DNA of 64,000 nt from Balanoglossus misakiensis (lineage: Eukaryota; Hemichordata), in the NCBI GenBank assembly GCA_040954595.2, contig CM082591.2, positions 9,548,001 through 9,612,000 on the forward strand. Reading direction: 5' to 3'. A program made the position numbers and the translations under genes. This document shows positions 40,316 through 49,809 of the stretch, in pieces (position 1 is the stretch's first letter; every line of letters begins with the position of its first letter). A model generated the notes under the pieces. That model saw nothing but the letters and a program-made list of their open reading frames with translations. It did no database searches and was not told the origin of the DNA.

Positions 40316-40982
40316 GTTAAACTTAATGACATCACTTTAAAGTTTGTACCTGTACACACCTATCTGGGCCATGTTATATCTTGTGATGGTTGTGATAATG
40401 AAGATATTGAACGACAGAGAAGAGCATTTTGTGTTAGAGCAAACATGCTATTGAGACATTTTCAACATTGTAGTCAAGATGTGAAGAAAGTTTTATTTTT
40501 GGCATATTGTAGTAATATTTACTGTTGCAGTTTGTGGGCATCCTTTAAAGTTAAACCGATGAAAAAATTTAAACTATGTACAATAATGTTTGGAGAAGAC
40601 TTGTCGGTCTTCCGCCATTTTGCAGTGCATCGGGGATGTTTCCTACAAAACATGTACATGTATTGTCACTTGGTGAAGTTTTTAGACGCAATATGTACAG
40701 TTTTAAGCGTAGACTCGAAAATTCTTCTAATGTTTTACTTGATGCGATCTGTTCATCAGATAGAGCGACTGACAGCATATTTTTTCAAACATTGGCGAAA
40801 GCAATTGTATATCATGTAATTTTGCAGAGTTTTTTTGTGTGTGTCTCAGTTTCAGATTTTCATTAGTGTTTTTTTTTCTTCTTGGGTATATGGACTTTTT
40901 TTAAAAGTCTGAAATAAAGAATTATTATTATTTGTTAGCTGTTGCCATTCAAATGTGTCTACGCAAACCCGGCTACACTGGC

Positions 40983-41143
40983 AGTGGACTTTGACCCTAA
41001 GACGCTAATGTTGTGGGAGGTTTCATTAGCATTGTAGTCACATGTAGTGGATAGTAGTTTGGGAAATTGGCTGAAATACGTCAGCAGACCAGTGATTTTC
41101 TTGCACGAAGGGAGTATGGTACCAGCAATAATCAGAGATCAGG
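40983..41143 (+). repeat. Direct repeat 3' of the LINE
   Basis: Partner of 38,403-38,577. Too long and diverged to be a LINE target duplication. Confidence 0.7.
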
Positions 41144-41179
41144 CTTCGTTGCCGTTGAAAAGTTCCTACTTCAGTCGTG

Positions 41180-42310
41180 ATGTTGCAACTGGACGTTCAG
41201 TATGGGGGTCGGCCCGCAGGTGGCCGTGTGGGTTATCAGGTCGCCCGTAACGGCACGCAGCTACATGCAGCTGTATGGGACCAAAATAATACACCCGTTT
41301 CGGGGGTCACCTGTGACACCTGCGTAACTCAATAATTATGTGCATGTGTAATTGTGGGGTCAATGAAAGGGGTGGTAGCGTGGTATTTGTTGCACATGGA
41401 TCAATATGAAGTCCGATTTTCCCGTCAAGTTGTGGGCGACCTTATGTGACCTTTCACCTACTTTTGCTTAGTGAGCATCCGCAGCAGATGCATGCAGCTT
41501 TGGCTTGGGGGGGGGGGGGGCATATACGGATGGGACCATAATGATATACCAAAGGCGGGGTCACCTGTTGCACCTGCCTAAGTCATTGATTTTGTACATT
41601 TAATTGGACACTAACCAACAGGGCGATAGGTGTGGTTTTTGTTCCACAGGGACGAATGTAAGTGTCAGTTGGTTTTTGCCCAAATGTATAAGGTGATTTG
41701 GATGACCTCTGTCATACAGTGCCATATCTCATCCCGTTGTACAGGTGCAGCTTTGGTATTTGGAGGGATGAAACTATCTTGAAATGCCAAATACAGGGGG
41801 ATACCTTTGACACCTGCTTGATTCATGTATTACGTGCATACCTAATGTTAGGCAAAGTGAAAGGGCTGCAAATGTAGGATTTGTTGCACAAGACATAAAC
41901 AGGAATGAAATTTTTCTGTCAAATTTTTGAATGACCTCAGGTGTCCATTGACCTGCTTTCCATATGTTAGCATGCATATCATATATAGCCACGTGTTTGG
42001 AGGGGTAGGGTAGGACCGTCATGAAATGCTAAATTCCTAGGGCCACCTGTAACTTACTTGCGTAACTCATTATTATGGCCATACCTAATTTTAAAAACCC
42101 AAAGGGCGAGAATTTTCCGTTGTCTTGAATATGAACCAAATAGGAATCCAAATTTTTGGCCCAATTTTTGGGTACTCTCAGCTGACCTTTGAAGTACTTA
42201 ACTGAAGTCCTTACATAACGTAGAAGTTCACTTTTGGTTGTTGTGTTTGTACTTGTAGGACATCCATTTCGGGTGGTTGCCTACTTCCCCATATCTCCAC
42301 ATCCAGAGCA
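41180..42310 (+). repeat. Diverged tandem array, unit about 250 bp, 4-5 copies
   Basis: Units recur with CACCTGTGACACCTGCGTAA-like starts (about 41,308, 41,558, 41,802, 42,045), then a TTGTTGCACATGGAT-like block, a GTGACCTTT block and a TGCAGCTTTGG block. The centre of the foldback element (6,840-7,330) carries the same unit inverted. Confidence 0.75.
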
Positions 42311-42494
42311 AATACAGCCTACGCATTTGAATGGTACAACCCTGAATGGAGTCTAATGGTTATTATCTCTATGCTTTGGCCCCTTCAATGCTGCTTGCAG
42401 CTGTAATTATTACTATTTTTATTGTCACGATATAAAGACACCAACTAAAAACTTACAAAATCACAATGTCTTCACAACTCAAAATTTCACTCAC

Positions 42495-42585
42495 AAGCAG
42501 ACAGACGATCTCTTAAGACAATACCATTCTCTGAAGAAAACTCTTTCACTGACTGTGCAATGGTGTCTGCTCTGCCATCAACAAC
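42495..42585 (-). pseudogene. hAT-derived gene, transposase-core exon 2
   Basis: 91 bases with acceptor TTTTTTAG and donor GTGAGT. It reads VVDGRADTIAQSVKEFSSEN and GIVLRDRL, matching the segment that precedes the usual SDGASVM motif, which is not present. Confidence 0.7.
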
Positions 42586-42769
42586 CTAAAAAAGTGAAAA
42601 TAAAACCATGATGTTAACACATGCAATGTACAACTCAATGTTTGTCTCACCTGAAATGACTAGTCAGCAAAATCAATTAAATGAGGTCACTCAAAAACAT
42701 GTTTAATCGTATGTTTTTAATTCAGTGTAGACTTAAAAATTGAAAAACTTTCCACTTACTTCTTAAACT

Positions 42770-42927
42770 CCAAGGAAAGACACAACTGACTTCCCAGACT
42801 TCAAGGTGTACTTGGAATAGATGATTAATTGCTTCAATACAGCCACATCAGTTGTTTTCATCTATTAACAGTGAATAGAAGTTACTTCCTTTCATCTTCT
42901 CTAAAATCTCATCACGGATGACTTTGC
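42770..42927 (-). pseudogene. hAT-derived gene, transposase-core exon 1
   Basis: Acceptor TTTTCAG, donor GTAAGT. It reads KVIRDEILEKMKGSNFYSLL and then, after one extra A in GATGAAAACAAC, ETTDVAVLKQLIIYSKYTL and VVSFLGV followed by TAA. D-E-T-T-D is the first catalytic-region signature of hAT-type cores. Confidence 0.75.
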
Positions 42928-43126
42928 CTGAAAAATGAAATAAATGAAAATTACTCTTCAGATTAAACTTATCAAAATTCACAGTAATTTGTACAGTAAT
43001 TATTATTTATTGAGTGTAACACTATTGCTTAAACAGTGATCCTTTCTTGAAAACAACCAGGTTTAAATAAATGTTACTACATTGCCTACAATTTAGATCT
43101 GCACAAAAATCAGTAGACCTACTTAC

Positions 43127-43521
43127 CAATGCAATAAACCATTATAGTTGTGGTCATCACTGCTGAGAGTACCAAGGAATAAACACCCGAGGGACTTTGC
43201 CAATTCCAAAACATGGATGAAGTTGGTGGTGTGCGGCAATTCTCTGTGCATGAGAAAATACATGCATCGTAGGACGCCGATGCATGAAGGCTTGCGTCTC
43301 AACGGTGATGACCTTGTCAAATGCAGCCACAATACCGCTGCTGTTCTCGGTGACTGCTGCCTCGGCGTCAAGCTGCATTGCCGCCCGGTCGATAATCGTC
43401 TCTTCATGCTGCTTGAGTTTGTCTTCGCGAAGGGTGGTACATGTACATGGAGATGTTGTAACCCAAGTCCCTCCGCACTTGGCCTTCTGCTTGTGTTTTG
43501 TACAAAGGCGACAAAACACCC
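43127..43521 (-). pseudogene. hAT-derived gene, zinc-finger and helical exon
   Basis: Acceptor TCAGTTTAG, donor GTAAGT. It reads VFCRLCTKHKQKAKCGGTW then PCTCTTLREDKLKQHEE, AAMQLDAEAA and VITVETQAFM. It shifts one base near 43,285 and goes on IGVLRCMYFLMHRELPHTTN and FIHVLELAKSLGC. Confidence 0.7.
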
Positions 43522-44639
43522 CTAAACTGAATAAATATCATTCTCTCAAACGTCAGCCGCATGCGGGAGCGTGCACCAGAAACAATAAATATTTACCCGG
43601 GCGGGAATGAAAAGAAAGCAGGGCGGCGCGTAAGATAGCAGGGTGGCAAAAAATAAAGAAGGGCGGGTCTGCCTAGCTAACCCCCCCCCCCCCCCCCAAA
43701 GTATTAGCGCTCTGTGTTTACCATAGACTAATAGTGTCTCAAATTTTACCCTGTGTGATCCTGGTAAGAGACATGTCTCAAATCTGAGAAGATTCAGGAC
43801 CACTTAAACCATTCACCAATAATAATTTATGCCAGTATTTGATCTGAGACGTTTTAGCAATTTCTTGTGTGACCCCCATATCAGTTGAAGCTGACAAATC
43901 CAGTATTTTGAATTTTTACATGGATTTTGTATACAGTGTGAATTGTAATTAAAGCTCCATTACCTTTAACTTTTTCAAATGTTTTCAGTATCTTTGTTTA
44001 GCAGTTTCGTGTGCACATTCCCGAAACATGATGAAACATATATGTGTATGGTCAGCATTGTTATTGTGCCAAATTGGAATTTAAGTCCAGACTAGAATCC
44101 ATGAATTATTGTCAACAATGACAATGGCCATTATACACATACATTCTGTGCTGACAAGTAACAATCTGTATGGAGTAGAACATGAAATCGCATTTGCTAC
44201 ATAGAACAAAAATACTGGAAATAAAGCCAAAAGATACAACGAATGTATATTTAACTTTAACTGCATTCTCATTCTCATCTGTATATATTTTACTGAGATT
44301 GTTTCATCAGGGTTTATCAGTATTCTAAACCAGCTTATGTGTGCATAATATCTGATTAAAATCAGATGTAGGGTACGGCGACGTCTTTTACTTCGCAGTA
44401 CGGTATTCTTATTCTGTTGCCTCACACTACATCTGACCAACTCCCATAGAAGCTCTCGTTGAAAACTCTAGTAAACCAATCAGACGGTGCCTTATAGAGA
44501 ACTTTAGGTATCCTTCAGTTTTGATTGACATAACGTGCAATCTGATTGGCCTGGCCGCAACGGGACGTTGAACAAGCTTCTATATCTGATTCATATAATA
44601 CTGAAAGGGTCAAGAATGGCACACACTACATGTATGAGC

Positions 44640-44885
44640 TCATGGAATGTGTTTCTTCCCATAGGATGACATTAAGAATTGATAGAAAACCCTTTTCTAC
44701 TATTGTAATTTTAAGAAGTTTCACTCATAACTCATCCAAATGAAATTAAATTGAGTGATTCATATAAGTTGTAGGCTCACCACTGTGCTCAGTTTTGAGA
44801 TAAACTTAAACGTGTCCATGCCCATAGAAAAATAACATAGAAAGACCTATGGTAAAAAATGTTGACTTTAATTCAGGCTGCATTA
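44640..44885 (+). mobile_element. MITE family B copy 5 (diverged)
   Basis: CTTTTCTACTATTGTAATTT, TGTGCTCAGTTTTGAGATAA and AAAATGTTGACTTT follow family B order. An inverted copy lies at 45,150-45,560. Confidence 0.65.
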
Positions 44886-44992
44886 GTGGAAAAATAATCG
44901 TACTTTGTCTGGCATAGAAACTCAGAATCTACAAAAAAGGCCTTTAAAACATGAATGGATATGAAAATACTGCTACAATAAGAAATTCTTAC

Positions 44993-45043
44993 CTTGCATA
45001 AAGTATTTATTGGTACCACCACTTCCATAAAGAAACCACTGTG
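44993..45043 (-). pseudogene. hAT-derived gene, candidate first exon fragment
   Basis: Reads PAQWFLYGSGGTNKYFMQG up to donor GTAAGA, with phase 1 matching the next exon so that a WF-x-Y...FCRLC zinc finger forms. The upstream border is not certain. Confidence 0.45.
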
Positions 45044-45149
45044 CTGGTGTATTGAGTTGTCAATCTGGGTTTGCTCATTGGCCTTGCTTTGAGTTCCAAT
45101 TTATGATGATGGTGTATTAGGGCACTGGACTTGAAACAGGTGTATGCTG

Positions 45150-45560
45150 GTATTATACACGTTGAAAGAATTGTCATTCTTTGAATTGTGGATTTTTGGA
45201 TTATCCTGTGTATGTATAACGAGAATCTGTTAACAATTGTAGGGGTCATTGCCCTTTTTAAAAAAAATACAGAGCCATGAATTTAGTTGATAATAGAAGA
45301 AATTTGCTGTCTCAGCATTTTTCACCAATGGTTTGTCTATGGGCGAAGATTTTAACGCAATTTATCTCATAATAGAGCATGGTGACCACATAATTTTTTT
45401 GACCAATGAATTTACGTTTACTTGTCTGAGCTATGTGTAAAATTTCGTGAAAAAGACAATAGTAGAAGTATGTTTTCTGGCAATTATCGATGTAATCCTT
45501 TCAGGAACAGACACACATGCACTGTTTATCAGTTTATGTTGTGCGTGTACATCCTTAAAT
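45150..45560 (-). mobile_element. MITE family B copy 6 (inverted)
   Basis: Closely matches 11,815-12,190: GCCATGAATTTAGTTGATAA, ACCAATGGTTTGTCTATGGG and AAAGACAATAGTAGAAGTAT. Confidence 0.8.
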
Positions 45561-46117
45561 GGTATTTGCCTCTCATGCTTTCCAAATTGTGATTCTGTTC
45601 TAGTGTTTTTGTTAAGGGCGGTACCTAGGTAAAATCTACCGGAGTACCCCAGTCACTCCGAATTAAAACAACAGAACAAGGCCAATGTCACAGTGGTCAG
45701 GCAGTCTACCAGAGTTCCCTAGTCATTTTACCGGGGTTCCCCTGAGTGTATCAATGTGGTTATATTAGGAGGTTATAGGAATATTAACGGGGTTCCCACA
45801 TTCTCGCCCCACCAGACTACGTATTTCTTTCGTTTCACTATCGAAATCACGTACTCTGGTAAAAATGGAGTACTGCGCTGGTATTTGAACATATTGGTAA
45901 TGCATATTCATGAGATGACATCATTATAAACTGGCCAATCAAAACTGCACGTTCTTCGCTCTCACTCAGACTCGGAGCACTGCCACTGGAAGCCGCCATG
46001 TTGTTTAGAATGAGATGTAATGAGATGCGTGAATGGGATGTAACAAGCAATCTGATTGGTTGTTGGATGTACTGTGAAAGCGCCTAGACCAAATACTGAA
46101 TATATGGCCGTATTATA

Positions 46118-46166
46118 CCACGGCCTTTTTGCGGGGAGCAGAGCGCTGCCGTAAAAGGGCCGTGGT
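46118..46166. other. Hairpin
   Basis: CCACGGCCTTTTTGCGG and CCGTAAAAGGGCCGTGG are imperfectly inverted upstream of the UBE2J1-like exon. Confidence 0.65.
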
Positions 46167-46246
46167 TTGCGACGATGGGTTCCCAAATCCATTACCAATG
46201 TTCCCCGACCTTTGCAAAAACACTGTGTTCTTTTTATCCTCCACAG

Positions 46247-46812
46247 GAAGAGACAAAGAAAAGCACAGCAACCTCTGCTTATACTGCCACAACAAGCACA
46301 AGCACAAACACACCCCAGCCTGTAGCTTCTGCGAACCAACAACCCCCACCCTATCCAGCCGCAGCATACCAGCAACACTTCCAGCAGATGTCATACCCGA
46401 ACCCATTCGTGTCTCAGTACGCTGCATTTGCAGGAGCCGGACAGCCGCTACAACACAGAGATGCGGCATCGAACAACGACAACACCGTTCAACCGCCAGC
46501 CGATGCAACACCCCAGGCAGATGTCAACACTCCCCTAGCACCAGAACCTGCAACTGCCAACAATGAAAACACCCCCAGAGAAATGCCAATGACAATGCTA
46601 CCACAGAGAAAAACATACGACAAAGAAATGTCAGCCAGCAAGGGTATGAGCAACCCAGAAGAAGAAACGACACACTATCAAATCAGAATAATCGCCAGAT
46701 ACGTCAGCAAGAAAATAGTAATTCTTTCCTGTTGATAGTGCTGTTGAGTCTAGCCTTAGCAGCTCTTATGTTGAGACGATTATTCATTACCTACGAGTTT
46801 AAATTTGATTAG
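46247..46812 (+). CDS. UBE2J1-like ER ubiquitin-conjugating enzyme, last exon (frameshifted)
   Basis: After acceptor TATCCTCCACAG the exon reads EETKKSTATSAY and a long Thr/Pro/Gln/Ala-rich linker (QQPPPYPAAAYQQHFQQMSY). Its 3' end encodes NRQIRQQENSNSFLLIVLLS, LALAALMLRRLF and ITYEFKFD before TAG at 46,810-46,812. A C-terminal membrane anchor of the LALAAL-x-x-RR type with an EY/EF-x-FD tail is the hallmark of UBE2J1, a tail-anchored E2 that works with ER ligases in ER-associated degradation. Linker and anchor lie in different frames; one base appears to be missing between about 46,565 and 46,690, perhaps in the AACACCCCC run. The catalytic UBC domain exons were not found upstream. Confidence 0.75.
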
Positions 46813-47445
46813 AATATGTAGTTTATGAAAATATTTAATTAATTCACAACTGATGACAGGTCAAATGTTATTATTTTCCTTGAGTTTTCATACACATCTG
46901 GAATGTTGTCTATATCTTAACAAAAACTATTGTTGAAAAGTCCTGGTGAAAAATCAAGCCAGCCATTATTTATTGTATTGAAATAGATGGGGGAGGCACA
47001 ATGAAAATGGCATATGTTTAGCCTATAGATTTCTGGAAACCACTGGTGAACTCGCTGATAGTACTGAGCAATATGAATGATATGAACATAGTGGTTATTT
47101 GGTTGTAGATACAAGACCTCTCTGCAAAATTTTCCTCAGAGAGGTTTTAAATCCGTAACCAAATATAAGCGCACACCATTTATAATGTCATTATATATAA
47201 TATGATTTTGTGTGATAAAAAATCTGATGTTTGGATTTTAAGTATTACATGCCAGAAAGGCCTCGTTGCTCACTGCTCATGAAAATGCCACTTGTACAAA
47301 CATGTTCTAGAATTTCTTAGGTAGAGCGCCTTGATGCCCATGACCAATCCAAGTTTATAAACTGTGTTCTATTCAGGTGCATTCTCTTTTGTGTATTTTA
47401 TTTCAGTTATTTACTGTTCAGGTCTTCTAGTAGAGAATGTTATGA
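46813..47445. other. Probable 3' UTR and flank of the UBE2J1-like exon
   Basis: AT-rich sequence with no ORF of note. No clear AATAAA polyadenylation signal was identified just after the stop. Confidence 0.4.
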
Positions 47446-47620
47446 CAGAACCCCATGGCTCGATCGTGCAAGCACGGTGTAACGGTAGTATTTGCATCGA
47501 GTGTCTGGCTGTGTATTCTTGCGCCCGTCCCCCGCACGAGCGACAGCGAGAATACACCGCCAGCACGAGTGCAAATACTACCGGTACGCCGTGCTTGCAC
47601 GATTGAGCCATGGGGTTCTG
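47446..47620. repeat. 175-bp near-perfect palindrome
   Basis: Arms CAGAACCCCATGGCTCGATC...GTGCAAGCAC and GTGCTTGCACGATTGAGCCA then TGGGGTTCTG, with inner CAAATACTAC matching TAGTATTTGC, around a short centre. The four overlapping ORFs at 47,364-47,892 are artefacts of it. Confidence 0.9.
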
Positions 47621-47629
47621 TTTTTATTA

Positions 47630-49355
47630 CATATGTTCATCCCATTTTGAAAAAAAGACCGAAAATGAAAGAAATGAGACCGCGGAATGATATTGCTTGT
47701 TTCGTGAACAGGCCACTCATTTGCATACAGGTATGGCATAATGTTTTTGGTATTGCACTGAGTGCGCGCTCGGAGCAAATAATCGACGGTACATATGTAA
47801 TAAAAACCCTTGCTTCAACCAATTACAGAGCTGCAATCAGACCAAGTATACCATGGTATTATAAATTTATGATCTATGTTATACAGGTATAGGACATTTT
47901 GTCTTTCACCATGTTTACACTGGGTAAAATGAGAAACATTTCAGATACCAGGTTCAGGCAGGGAAACATTTGAGACACTATTTGCCTATGGTAAACACAG
48001 AGCATTAATCCTTTGAGTCGTTTGTGTACACACACACACAGTTTATGTATAGGCGCTGCGAGGCTCGGCCCCATAGACAATGGGTTGCGAAGAGGTGTTA
48101 ATCCTTACACCGGATCAGGTCTGGCTGGCAAAACCGTCTCAAATCTGAAACGTTCCAGGAAGACTTTAAATGTTCACAAAGTATATTTTATGTCAATGTT
48201 TGAGTTGAGATGTTTCAGAAACCTTTCAATGGTCACTATGTGAATGCCCTATTTTTAGTTCCTTTGTGTTGTATGTACAAACACATACAAGTTTCAGCTT
48301 TAGGGATCAGTCAGAGCATATTATCATGCAGTCTGTCTATCGGTTGCTATGTGTGTGTGTGTCATCTCCACAAAAAATCTGTAGCACTACATGTATTTCA
48401 TGAATCACAATATATACACAGTGACTGGCTGTGAGGGTAACATGTGGATGACATGATGGTGTTATAATGCTATTAAGTGCAAATGTAAAACCTGGACTAC
48501 AGGCAGGATTTTTGAAAGGACGGTAAATGTTGATGCAAAGAATGTTTGAGTCAGCCTATGCACGTGAACTCAAATATACAGAAAAATTTACAAATCTTAA
48601 AGTAACATTTCCATATGGAATTGTGTACTTTTGAAAATCATTTCAAAATCATGTTATAGACTTGTTGAAAGACTGTTGACTACATCTGAATAAAAAGAAA
48701 CATGAAATTCAAGCAATAACCAGTATGTTACTTCTCTCTTGTACATAATCATCATGACATGATCAATAGGTCATTTTCATGATCCCTACGTGACTTCTTG
48801 ACTTGCATATTCATTGGAATGAATCCTCTATTTTGATTTAAAACTCTGTAAGTGCCAATAATATTCATTAATTTGAATTCCCATTTTGATCTATTTTTTG
48901 AAAAACTTTTCGCCATGTATAGCTCGCACTATTTCTACAAAACAGGGACGAATTGGCTGAATTTCCAATGTTGTGTTAACTGTTTTATTAATCATGAGGA
49001 AAAAGCGCCGGGCTTATAACTTCCACGGGCGCGCCCAACATTATTTGGGCGATACCATTTTGTGGTAGGTGTCACTGGCAAACATGCACCGGACTTCTGA
49101 TTTATATACTACATGTACTAGGGTCTCACTTGTTGCAACAGTGTTAAAGAAATCAAACGGTTTTGTTTTGGCCGGTAAACACCGATGGATTAACTCTTAA
49201 GTCCATCGTGCATCCAAACGCAGTCGAGTCGGTTTGGTCATTGTTTATGCGACATAAATGCCAAATGTGACAGAAGCATCATATTAAATGAGATAGAATA
49301 CACAAACAAACAAACATACGAATAAACAAACAGGCAAACAAACAAACAAACAACC
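47630..49355. other. No gene recognised
   Basis: Contains repeat I (about 47,940-48,245, AGACACTATTTGCCTATGGT) and a (CAAACAAA) microsatellite at 49,300-49,352. Nothing else supportable. Confidence 0.5.
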
Positions 49356-49359
49356 ATTA

Positions 49360-49610
49360 GGGACTGTTCAGAATTTACTTCCAAGTTGGGGATGGAGGAT
49401 TTTTTATTTTCCTGGTGATTTTTTTCCATGGTCTCCCCTAGTAAATTGTGGAGGAAATATGTGGTCCCTCCTTAAATTTCCTGGGGATTTTCCATTGTCC
49501 CCCTATTGTGACTTTTATGTCTAGTCTCCCCTAATTTGTCTTGGAGAAAATGGGTGGTCCCCCCCCTCTGAAAATTCTCCGCCCCCTGGAAGTAAATTCT
49601 GAACAGTCCC
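49360..49610. mobile_element. TTA-flanked MITE (PIF/Harbinger-like)
   Basis: 251 bases with TTA on both sides (49,357-49,359 and 49,611-49,613) and terminal inverted repeats GGGACTGTTCAGAATTTACT / AGTAAATTCTGAACAGTCCC. Three-base TWA duplications with GG-starting ends are typical of PIF/Harbinger. Confidence 0.85.
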
Positions 49611-49705
49611 TTATTAAAGCCAACAGCTAGCACCCTGGCTTCTCTGCCAGAGGAGCGATAACATCGACAAAATGCAGATACACAAGAAATGAGCACTTTA
49701 TTCCA

Positions 49706-49808
49706 CAAGCGAAGTAGTCTGTTCCCTGCCCCATTCCCACCGCTGGCTGCGCCCTTAAGCGTAGCGCCGATGGCAGTGGGAATGGGGCAGGGGACCAGAC
49801 TACAAGTG
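49706..49808. repeat. 103-bp imperfect palindrome
   Basis: GTAGTCTGTTCCCTGCCCCA and CATTCCCACCGCTGGC pair with GTGGGAATG and GGGGCAGGGGACCAGACTAC. Confidence 0.85.
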
Positions 49809-49809
49809 A

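Larger units (their letters stand above)
38590..40934 (+). mobile_element. 5'-truncated, broken CR1/jockey-type LINE
   Basis: The sequence opens with the end of an AP-type endonuclease (SDHIPVSIEVHF, from about 38,677). It continues in one frame through the linker to reverse transcriptase: GIDTISAEHLK, FLDASKAFD (39,855-39,881), then, after a frameshift near 39,943, NGVRQGGVLSPYLF and YADD (40,151-40,162). A stop at 40,313 is followed by the thumb and C-terminal region in shifting frames (HTYLGHVISCDG onward). The 3' end is AATAAAGAATTATTATTATT. Most of the endonuclease is missing. It is inactive and lies upstream of the UBE2J1-like exon on the same strand. Confidence 0.9.
42495..45043 (-). 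pseudogene. hAT-derived (ZNF862/C17orf113-like) gene, frameshifted, spliced
   Basis: Minus-strand segments join by splice sites into a protein with the layout of the vertebrate ZNF862/KIAA1586/C17orf113 class, which derives from hAT transposases. It has a TTF-type zinc finger, a helical region, and an RNase H-like core start (LIDETTDVAVLKQ, then VVDGRADTIAQSVKEF). The family is named from remembered motif order. Exons: about 44,993-45,043, 43,127-43,521, 42,770-42,927, 42,495-42,585. At least two frameshifts and one in-frame TAA break it, and the core after 42,495 is missing, replaced by the tandem array. It may be an old transposon copy or a dead domesticated gene. Confidence 0.7.

Noticed and set aside
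43123-43610. Overlapping plus-strand ORFs
   Set aside because: They are shadows of the hAT-derived exon on the minus strand.
44993-45043. Upstream exon of the mosaic lectin gene
   Set aside because: It ends in phase 1, whereas the first lectin exon needs phase 0; its phase fits the hAT-derived exon instead.
46129-46566. 145-codon ORF overlapping the UBE2J1-like exon
   Set aside because: It is another frame of the low-complexity linker; splice acceptor and C-terminal anchor support the neighbouring frames.
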